Origin: Methanobacteriota archaeon
GTDB taxonomy: Archaea; Thermoplasmatota; Poseidoniia; Poseidoniales; Poseidoniaceae
Direction of reading: 5' to 3'
Length of the DNA stretch: 5,195 bases
NCBI GenBank assembly: GCA_018662715.1
Contig: JABJFP010000295.1
Location: 1 to 5,195 of the forward strand
Below the pieces are notes generated by a model. The model saw only the letters and a list, made by a program, of their open reading frames with translations, ran no database searches and was not told where the DNA came from. Positions 1 to 5,195 of this stretch are shown here, one piece after another (position 1 is the first letter of the stretch; every line of letters begins with the position of its first letter). Position numbers and translations under genes: made by a program.

Positions 1-512
1 GATGTTGGGAAGTTTCCGATGAATACACCATCTATATATAATTTTCCTACTTGCCCATTATCCATTACCAATCCAATATGTCTCCAAGTATTTGTGAATT
101 CCACTCCGGTGTTTATAACTCCGAGGTCGTTACCACATATCAATTTAACTTGATTAGCTACATTGGAATGGTCAACAAAGAAAACTAAATCATTTCCGCC
201 CCCATCATGTATTCCAAATACTGCACCTTGATAGGTATCTGTTTTCTTTATCCAAAAGGATAATGAGATATTCATATTATTGGTTAAACCTTGAGCAAGA
301 GTGTTTAACTCTACTCTCGAGCCATAGCCGCCAAATTGAATTGCTCCAGGTAGTGGGCCTGTTGCTGAACCACTATGAAAAGCTACTGCACCTCCCTGAA
401 TACCATCTTCAGTATCATCTCCATGTCTTTCATTACCTGAAAAATCTAATATTCTATCATAACCATTATTACTTATTACCTTACCATGTAGTGGGTAGTG
501 AACGTATAGATT
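1..512 (-). other. Domain: LamG / concanavalin A-like lectin domain, C-terminally cut (residues 1562 onward)
   Basis: The domain begins NLYVHYPLHGK (1562-1572), has DFSGNERHG (1584-1592), an AIQFGGYGSRVEL strand, ISLSFWIKKTD with W1648, TWRHIGLVMDNG with W1704, and KLYIDGVFIGN (1718-1728) just before the window edge. The order 'yy.l.g....D.SGN..hG ... f.g....v.l ... fs.s.Wik ... W.hi.lv.d.g...lYiDG' is the classic signature of the LamG / Laminin_G_3 beta sandwich. About 170 residues are seen; the last strands and whatever follows lie outside. In phage fibres such domains usually bind host or environmental glycans; the ligand here is unknown. Confidence 0.8.
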
Positions 513-3500
513 TGATGAATCAGGAAAATCGTTTACTAATGATGGGTCTGCGAAATCACCTGGATTGGATACAGTTATATTTCCCGTAACTGATAACGTT
601 GAACCATCCCATTCTAACTTAGGAGATGTTGTACCACCTAGTTTAAATGTTCCATCATCTAATTTGAATTGAGAACCAACGGTGCCTGATAAGTTATTTG
701 ATTTTAAAACACCTGTTGTAATTGAATCACCACTAATTCTACTCGTACCACCCGACGCAAATTCTTTTATTTTTATATAATCAACAAGCACTCTACCAGG
801 TTGGTTGTCGTAGTTTAATAAGAAATATGCTCGTATATACCCATTGAGTATTTCAACTCTAGCGTTGGCTGGGTCTGTTTTACTATTGTGAAGGTGATGG
901 TCTGTTCCAGTTCCTTTTAAATAACCTTTAAATATTTGGAAATTCCCAGTACCATTACCATCACCTAAATTATGTGATTGTAAAGTAACATAATGACCTG
1001 TAGTATTATCGGTCCCATTGTAACCAACTTTAGTTGTACCATCTGGCTTCATCCCACTTATACCAACATATGCTTTTGTATTAGAAGTACCACCTGTTCT
1101 TTTAATTCTAACTTCTATCTCATATAATGATGATTCATTAAATGGTATTAATTGATTTGAGAAGAAATTTGCTTCATCATCTAATGCATTGTTTCCTACT
1201 TGGAGAGCTTGACCTGAAATACAATCTGAATCTGATACTAATGCTACTTCAGGTTTTTTAGCAAACCACCATGCATCCCCAGTTCCATCATTTTTTGGAT
1301 AATCACCACCATCTACTGCACCTGCTCCAGCATATTGTGAGAAATCATCAAAGAATACTACATTACCATCCCCGTTATCAGGTCTACCTCTAAAGGTTAC
1401 ATCACCTGCGATTTCTACGTTTCCATTCGAACCACTAATATATTGTGAAGTTCCACTTCCTAATAAAAACTTATCTACTTCTATAGTTGCATTCGAACCA
1501 CTAATTAATAAAGACCTATTTGTATTGTTCCAAGCTAAGTAACCACTAGTCGCGGCACTTCCACTCATTCCACCACTATTTCCACCTAAGTAGAAATTAC
1601 CACTACTATCTAAGAATGATGTGAAATCAGATAGTGTTGCCGTAGCTCCTTGAGCAATTTCTTTATGAAACCCAACCACATCACTATTAAATCTAAGACC
1701 AGCCTCAAGATATCCAGTAACTGAACTAATTCCAGCATCTAAGAATGAGAAGTCTTGATTGTCTGCTCCAGCATTACCCTGCGCTCCTTCTTTAGATTTA
1801 CTAAATGTATATGTTTTTGTAAATACAGTTCCAGTTGTATTATCAGTAATTGTAATCGTTGCCGTTCCAGTATCACTAGTTACTGCGGTTGGAGTGAATC
1901 TTCTTTGATTATTCGTTTTAGTAGAACCCATTGTAATACCACTCACAGCAGCTGTTGCTCTATAAGTGTTAGTATCATATGGTGAATTATTATCATTTGT
2001 TAACTGAGTAGTTCCTTTGAATACTACAACATCAGTTGCACCTGCTGCTAAATTACTACTATCTACAGTACCATCCGCTGCGGCAGGGAATGTATGAGAT
2101 TCGTTTGTTAAGAATACAGTATATGCATCTGCTCCAGCAGTACCATCAGAGCCATCAGAACCACCATCTAATGTAAATATTTTTGTTGAATCAGTTACAC
2201 CATCTTTTGTTACACTAATTGTGATTGGGAATTTTAATTTATTAGTTGGTGTATTAGTTCCAAAAACTAAACTACCACTTACAACACCAGTTCCATCCGT
2301 TAGTGAAGATGGTGCGAATGTAGGTACAGTATGGCTATTGGATTGCTGGTCTAAAATCGTAATATCACTTGCTGTAATAGTACCACTTAGATTTTGTTGA
2401 TTAATGAATAATTCAATTGTGTTATCATCGGGTGTTGTTACAGATGATGATGCAAATGTGAATACTTGTGAATCACTAGTTAATGATATTAAAGATGCTG
2501 ATGCTCCAGAAATACCTTCTTTAGATTTTGTTATAGTTTGAGTTTTAGTAAAACTAAACGAAGTACCATCTGTAGTTTTACCAACAATTGGATATGAAAT
2601 AGTTACTGAATCGGTACTATTATCCATAGCCGAATGGTTCTTAACTAATAAATAATCACCTTGGTCAACAAGTGTTCCAACTGTTATTTTTCCTGATGGT
2701 GATACAATTGGTGTATCAACTTTCCAAGTACCATTAGAAGTTCCTACTCCATCATAAGATAACGCCGTAGTACCTTCATAAACATGGATTTCAGTATTAC
2801 TATTTGAATAAGAAGATACAACACCAGCAGATGATGCTGGAACTATATGTGCTTCGTTACTTAATAAATATTGTAATGAAGATACACCATCAGTACCACC
2901 ACTTATTGCGAATACTTTAAATGAATCTGTTAAACCATCCTTTGTTACAGTTACAGTACATGGAAATTTACCTGAATCATTTGCTAAGTTTGTTGCGAAT
3001 ACATAACTACCACTTACAACACCAGTTCCACCACTTAATGATGACGGTGATAAAGTAGGATTACTTGTGATAACGTTCCCAGCTACATCAGTAACAACAA
3101 TATCAGTATCACCAATAGTCCCACTTAAATTTTGCTGAGAGAAAAAGAATTCAATCGTATTATCATCAGGCACCGTTGTATTAGATGCGGATGAGAATGT
3201 AAATATTTGTGAATCTGCCGTTACACTTAAAGTTTTAGCATTTGCACCAGCAAGCCCTTGTGCTCCTTCCTTAGATTTAACTAAACTCATAGTTTTAGTT
3301 AATGTTGTACTTCCGCTTGTAGCAGTTATATCAACAGAACCACTATCGTGGCTCATAGCCGATATAGTAACTCTATTTGTGCTTAGAGTTGATGTAACCC
3401 CAGTTCCATCTGATTTAGTAATGGTGTAATCTGAAGTTGTGTTTGTTACACCTTCAAATACTTCCATATCGGTAAACGCACCATTGAATGATACAATATC

Positions 3501-5195
3501 TCCGTTATTAGCAGCTGCAAATGTATGAGCTTCATTTGTTAAAAATGCCGTTACTGCATCTACACCAGCAACACCATCCGAACCAGGTTGTAATCCAAAT
3601 AATGTTAAACTATCAGTTGATGCGGCTGTTCCACCAGAAGAACCTGTAAATGCTCTTACTTCATATGTTTTAGGAGTAGATGAAGTTGGTTTCTCCAATG
3701 CAGTATCAACAGTGAATGTGTTTGTTGTACTTCTACTTCCTTGAATGGAAGCATCTTTATAAAATTCATAATACACATCACCTGTAAAGTTTTGTGGTGT
3801 TGCGGTTAGTGTTATCGTTTGATTAGATGGTGCTTCGTTTCCAAACTCATCAAATGTTACTACATATTTATCAGCTGATAATTCTACTGTCCTTGCAACA
3901 GAACTATTTGATGCGGCATCTACAGCCCCCTCTACATCCGTTCCATCTGCAAATTGTAAAGAACCTCTAATAGTTAAAGTTTCTGTAGATGGATTCCAAA
4001 GTAACTTACTACCTAATGCGAACTTAGAACCTGAATCTACATAGAATCCAGTATTGGCATTACCATATACACCATTTCCAGTAAATAATTTACCATCATC
4101 CATTTTGATTCCACCAATGGAACCTGTTTTTGCTATTATACCACCTTGTAGAAATACATTATCCGTTGCTAAACCGAAACCTGGAGTTGAATCACCAAAT
4201 ACATAATCAGAATTTGCCAATCCACTTAAATCACCTAATCTTACTTTTAGTGCTACATCATACAACCCGCTACCTGTTCTTTCAACAATATCCATATATG
4301 GTGTATTAACATCATTTGGATTTGCGTTCATTTTGATGTAACCAGTATTTAACTTACCAGTCGAAACAATAACCTGCCCATCTTCGTATGCCTGAGCTGA
4401 TGATGCTAAGTCTCCAACAAAGTCTCCTTGTGTACCACTACCATACGCTCGTTGTACCATTATTCTACCATATGTTTCATCTTCATTCGAACCATCACTA
4501 TCTAATGATGCTGAATTTAATAAAACATATTCAGTTTGGAACCCGGTATTATCTACTTTCTTTATAAGGAGTATTTCACCTGCGGAAAATCCACTAGCAT
4601 TCTTTACAGACATTGTGGTTTCAGTATCTGTAACTGAACCTGTAATTGTTGTTGAGTTAGCTACCCACAATTGTCCACCAACTGCGTTTACTGATTCTTT
4701 CTCAAAAGTAGTTGTTCTTAACGTACCTCTAATTCTAACATTTTCAAATTCTGCAGTTCCGTTTCCTTCGGATGAAATCTTCCATCCTTTTAATCCACTT
4801 GCGAAATCTCTAGTTTGTAAGATACCTTCGGGTTTCATTATAAGGTTACCACCTTCAATAGATGATGTGGTAATACCCCAACCACCAATCGATGCTGATA
4901 CGAATCTTGCGAAACCATCTGCTTTGATAGATGATGATGCGTTTGCTTCAGTAGAAGCTATCCCATCTATTTGGGCTGGGGTTCTTATGTTTTCTACAGT
5001 TAAGTCTGATAGGATTGTTGCGTTAGCTCCAATTATTAAACTACCATCTCCACCATTTGCTTTAGGGTCTAAGTGAAATATAGATGAACTAATTTCAATA
5101 TTACCATCCGAACCACTTATGTATTGTTCGGTTAGATTACCAATAAAGAACTTATCAGTTTTAACATCTAAAATACCACCATTTGCTGTTGAGAA
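1..5195 (-). CDS. Giant modular phage tail fibre / tail tip adhesin, internal fragment (no start, no stop)
   Basis: One reading frame on the minus strand is open for all 1731 codons from base 5195 to base 3 and continues past both edges. Translation gives a Gly/Ser/Thr/Asn/Asp-rich, beta-type protein with no membrane segment and only three cysteines. Domains in order are: scaffold with SIGGW (102-106) and GWKIS (137-141); a SAGEILLIKK beta module (187-298); the PYMDIVERTGSG and KVRLGDLSG block (299-420); three tandem B-A pairs of Ig-like domains (421-1147); more scaffold; a jelly-roll CBM-like domain (1279-1479); and a LamG-type lectin domain (1562 onward). I recognise the SIGGW, GWKIS and DIVERTGSG motifs as recurrent in tip or fibre proteins of tailed phages. 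That family link is from memory, not a search. Inferred role: a virion adhesin that extends from the tail and binds host surface glycans. Start, promoter and tail-attachment domain lie beyond base 5195; the C-terminus lies before base 1. A large prophage or bacterial surface adhesin is the less likely alternative. Confidence 0.9.
513..758 (-). other. Domain: scaffold linker between CBM-like and LamG domains (residues 1480-1561)
   Basis: This contains ISGDSITTGVLKSNNLSG, then FKLDDGTFKLGG (1510-1521) and KLEWDGSTLSVTGNITV (1526-1542), followed by a Pro/Asp-rich lead into the next domain (NPGDFADPSLVNDFPDSS). The 'ITTGVLKS.N' and 'F.LDDGTF.LGG...L.WDG.TL...G.I' pattern is a common strand-turn element in phage tip proteins. 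It is the third copy of the W-centred element also seen at W400 and W1222. A structural role is inferred. Confidence 0.55.
759..1361 (-). other. Domain: jelly-roll, carbohydrate-binding-module-like (residues 1279-1479)
   Basis: The stretch starts with VVFFDDFSQYAG (1279-1290), has an Ala-Trp-Trp-Phe segment, the strand QALQVGNNALDDE, then SLYEIEVRIKRTGG and KAYVGISGMKPDG, and ends with ILNGYIRAYFLLNYD and GRVLVDYIKIKEF (ending at 1479). A leading DDF, a central 'Y.i.vriK' strand with a following 'v.igi.g' strand, and a final 'v.vDyi.ike' strand are typical of jelly-roll CBM-like domains in secreted enzymes and phage fibres. No catalytic residues can be recognised, so a binding role, probably to sugar, is inferred. 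The exact CBM family cannot be given without a profile search. Confidence 0.55.
1362..1754 (-). other. Domain: post-array fibre scaffold with duplicated KF..G / YISGS motif (residues 1148-1278)
   Basis: After the Ig-like array the protein resumes short strands and Gly/Ser/Asn turns. NFYLGGNSGG (1200-1209) leads to GYLAWNNTNRSLLISGSN (1218-1235), then KFLLG (1242-1246) and QYISGSNGN (1251-1259) followed by VEIAGDVTFRGR. The KFLLG/QYISGSNGN pair matches KFFIG/QYISGSDGN near residue 15 with identical spacing. This stretch probably forms a rigid connector that presents the two C-terminal binding domains. Residues 1148-1199 have no motif I recognise. Confidence 0.55.
1755..2123 (-). repeat. Ig-like module A, copy 3 (residues 1025-1147)
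   Basis: Opens with FLTNESHTFPAAADG (1028-1042), has a VVVFKGTTQL strand, and closes with TKTYTFSKSKEGAQGNAGADNQ-type strands and linker (ending at residue 1147). It is the last Ig-like domain of the array. The sequence after the linker (DFSFLDAGISSVTGYLEAG) returns to fibre-scaffold style. The opening is closest to copy 1 (FLTNEAHTF) and the closing linker is also closest to copy 1 (SKEGAQG). Confidence 0.65.
2124..2495 (-). repeat. Ig-like module B, copy 3 (residues 901-1024)
   Basis: Contains DSQVFTF (908-914), PDDNTIE (922-928), QQNLSGTI (933-940), SSLTDGTGVVSGS and KFPITISVTKDGVTDSTKIF, nearly strand-for-strand the same as copy 2. It ends in the longest Gly-rich linker of the array, GGSDGSDGTAGADA (1011-1024), which has G-x-y triplets like collagen. 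A 26-base identity with copy 2 lies inside this module (bases 2270-2295). Confidence 0.7.
2270..2295. repeat. 26-base direct repeat, copy 1 (pairs with 3005-3030)
   Basis: These 26 bases are identical to 3005-3030. The copies are 735 bases apart, a multiple of three, and both encode the GTGVVSGS segment of B-type Ig-like modules, so they are a DNA-level trace of the module duplication. The flanking bases differ on both sides. Confidence 0.8.
2496..2879 (-). repeat. Ig-like module A, copy 2 (residues 773-900)
   Basis: Opens with YLLSNEAHIVPASSAG (776-791), continues with EIHVYEGTTALSYDG and a NGTWKVD strand, and closes with TKTQTITKSKEGISGASA. The middle, between the opening and closing motifs, differs strongly from copies 1 and 3 while the ends are conserved. 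That pattern is expected if surface loops vary on a common fold. The pattern 'SNEAH..PA...G.V.SY......I.VYEGTT.L.Y' is one I remember from Ig-like spacers in phage fibre proteins, not confirmed by a search. Confidence 0.65.
2880..3236 (-). repeat. Ig-like module B, copy 2 (residues 654-772)
   Basis: Key matches to B copy 3 are DSQIFTF (661-667), PDDNTIE (676-682), QQNLSGTI (687-694), GTGVVSGS and a final KFP.T..VTKDG.TDS.K.F strand pair, followed by the linker SGGTDGVS. The close agreement with copy 3, 246 residues later, shows a tandem duplication of the B-A unit. It contains C746, the only cysteine in the Ig-like array; the matching position in copy 3 is Ile. No catalytic motif is visible. 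Confidence 0.7.
3005..3030. repeat. 26-base direct repeat, copy 2 (pairs with 2270-2295)
   Basis: Identical to 2270-2295 and in the same codon phase, inside Ig-like module B copy 2. It could act as a site for homologous recombination that adds or removes one 245-codon unit of the array; that consequence is inferred. Confidence 0.8.
3237..3554 (-). repeat. Ig-like module A, copy 1 (residues 548-653)
   Basis: A-type module with the opening FLTNEAHTF (551-559), an inner EVFEGVTN strand-turn, and the closing strands TLTKTMSLVKSKEG ending in the collagen-like linker SKEGAQGLAGANA (641-653). At 106 residues it is shorter than A copies 2 and 3 (128 and 123). The NE.H opening and KSKEG closing motifs are shared by all three A copies, which fixes the module borders. 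The fold is inferred to be Ig-like from size and strand pattern. Confidence 0.65.
3555..3935 (-). repeat. Ig-like module B, copy 1 (residues 421-547)
   Basis: First and most diverged B-type module. It carries LSADKYVVTF (439-448), PSNQTI (456-461) and PQNFTG (467-472), which line up with DSQ.FTF, PDDNTIE and QQNLSG in B copies 2 and 3. It ends in a Gly-rich linker GSDGVAGVDA (538-547). The alternating hydrophobic strands and lack of Cys fit a disulphide-free bacterial/phage Ig-like fold. Residues 421-432 (VEGAVDAASNSS) form a short Ala/Ser-rich lead-in. The likely role is a spacer in the fibre, possibly with weak surface binding. Confidence 0.6.
3936..4301 (-). other. Domain: conserved phage tip block DIVERTGSG / KVRLGDLSG / GSIGG (residues 299-420)
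   Basis: The block opens with PYMDIVERTGSG (299-310), continues with KVRLGDLSGL, a GFGLATDNVFLQGG strand pair and GSIGGIKM (358-365), and ends with KFALGSKLLWN (391-401) plus TLTIRGSLQFADG (406-418). This ordered set of motifs is the most recognisable signature in the window and points to tail tip or central fibre proteins of tailed phages. The assignment rests on remembered family patterns. The block sits directly before the Ig-like array, so it probably forms the junction between the proximal shaft and the flexible Ig-like spacer. The strand pattern around W400 recurs at W1222 and W1529. Confidence 0.65.
4302..4637 (-). other. Domain: small beta module with SAGEILLIKK segment (residues 187-298)
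   Basis: Residues 187-252 read as a compact beta module: SVKNASGFSAGEILLIKK (196-213), then FQTEYVLLNSAS (219-230), then GRIMVQRAYGSG (243-254). This alternation of a 'feature on/off' strand, a Gln-Thr-Glu-Tyr strand and an Arg-Ala-Tyr-Gly turn is one I associate with the region just before the DIVERTGSG block in phage tip proteins. Residues 255-298 continue as Gly/Asn-rich strands (QVIVSTGKLNTGYIKMNA). The function is unknown to me; a structural knob or hinge on the fibre is the simplest inference. Confidence 0.5.
4638..5195 (-). other. Domain: N-terminal fibre scaffold with SIGGW and GWKIS motifs (residues 1-186)
   Basis: This part of the large protein is made of short predicted beta strands separated by Gly/Asn turns. 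Visible motifs are KFFIG (15-19) followed by QYISGSDGN (24-32), SIGGWGI (102-108), GLKGWKISSEG (134-144) and AEFENVRIRGTL (148-159). The GWKI..EG..AEF..V.IRGTL pattern resembles the repeated strand-turn units found in tip proteins of many tailed phages, where they form a trimeric beta-prism or shaft. That structural role is inferred. The stretch has no enzyme-like motif. It continues upstream outside the window, so the domain's own beginning is not seen. Confidence 0.65.

Noticed and set aside
33..41. TATATATAA-like string as a promoter element
   Set aside because: It encodes Leu-Tyr-Ile of the LamG YIDG strand on the minus strand, and no matching -35 element or nearby gene start is present.
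263..589. Plus-strand open frame of 108 codons rich in Leu, His and Tyr
   Set aside because: It is antisense to the LamG domain and linker, and its composition reflects the complement of Asn/Asp/Gly codons and not a real protein.
1..1361. Diversity-generating retroelement target (variable repeat)
   Set aside because: No C-type-lectin-like variable region rich in AAY codons, no template repeat and no reverse transcriptase are visible in the window.
1755..1985. Plus-strand open frame of 76 codons rich in Ser and Cys
   Set aside because: It is codon-aligned antisense to Ig-like module A copy 3. The Ser/Cys/Ile-rich product is the expected reverse complement of Thr/Ala/Asn-rich codons.
1755..3935. 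CRISPR array or satellite-type repeat
   Set aside because: The repetition is at protein level with a period near 246 codons and diverged DNA. There are no short identical repeats with regular spacers.
4836..4838. In-frame ATG (residue 120) with a purine-rich stretch upstream, as a possible start
   Set aside because: The frame is open and motif-rich well upstream of it (KFFIG at 15, SIGGW at 102), so this methionine is internal. The GAAGGTGG upstream encodes Glu-Gly-Gly.
4615..5076. Plus-strand open frame of 153 codons
   Set aside because: It lies wholly antisense to the coherent minus-strand fibre frame, its translation has no recognisable motif, and it shows no convincing ribosome binding site. 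It is a chance frame opposite a long stop-free gene.

Overview
The whole window is the inside of one very large gene read on the minus strand. The frame that starts with the complement of base 5195 stays open for 1731 consecutive codons down to base 3, and bases 2-1 give the first two bases of a serine codon. Neither the start nor the stop codon is in the window, so the true protein is longer than 1731 residues. Residue numbers below count from base 5195 and are not the numbering of the complete protein. There is no intergenic DNA, RNA gene, promoter or terminator to annotate.

The protein looks like a tailed-phage tail tip, central fibre or side fibre (adhesin / receptor-binding protein). It is rich in Gly, Ser, Thr, Asn and Asp, has almost no Cys (C746, C1325 and C1687 are the only three I found), shows no membrane segments, and is built as a string of beta-rich modules. 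The DNA is strongly AT-rich and Arg is mostly AGA. With the motif style (SIGGW, GWKIS, DIVERTGSG..KVRLGDLSG, KSKEG linkers), this suggests a virulent or environmental dsDNA tailed phage, perhaps marine. A prophage or phage-like particle is also possible, and the host cannot be named from this sequence.

Layout from the N-terminal side (right end of the window) to the C-terminal side (left end): (1) residues 1-186, fibre scaffold strands with SIGGW and GWKIS motifs; (2) 187-298, a small beta module with a SAGEILLIKK segment; (3) 299-420, the conserved PYMDIVERTGSG / KVRLGDLSG / GSIGG block; (4) 421-1147, three tandem copies of a two-domain unit, each a B-type Ig-like domain followed by an A-type Ig-like domain, joined by short Gly-rich collagen-like linkers; (5) 1148-1278, scaffold strands again, including a second copy of a motif seen at residue 15; (6) 1279-1479, a jelly-roll, carbohydrate-binding-module-like domain; (7) 1480-1561, another scaffold stretch; (8) 1562-1731, a LamG / concanavalin A-like lectin domain cut by the window edge.

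The likely arrangement is a trimeric or extended fibre: the N-terminal part connects to the tail, the Ig-like array acts as a spacer or stalk, and the two C-terminal sugar-binding-type domains sit distally to contact the host surface. This functional picture is inferred from the domain order. I found no separate undescribed system. The most notable features are the regular B-A array and the reuse of the same scaffold motifs on both sides of it.
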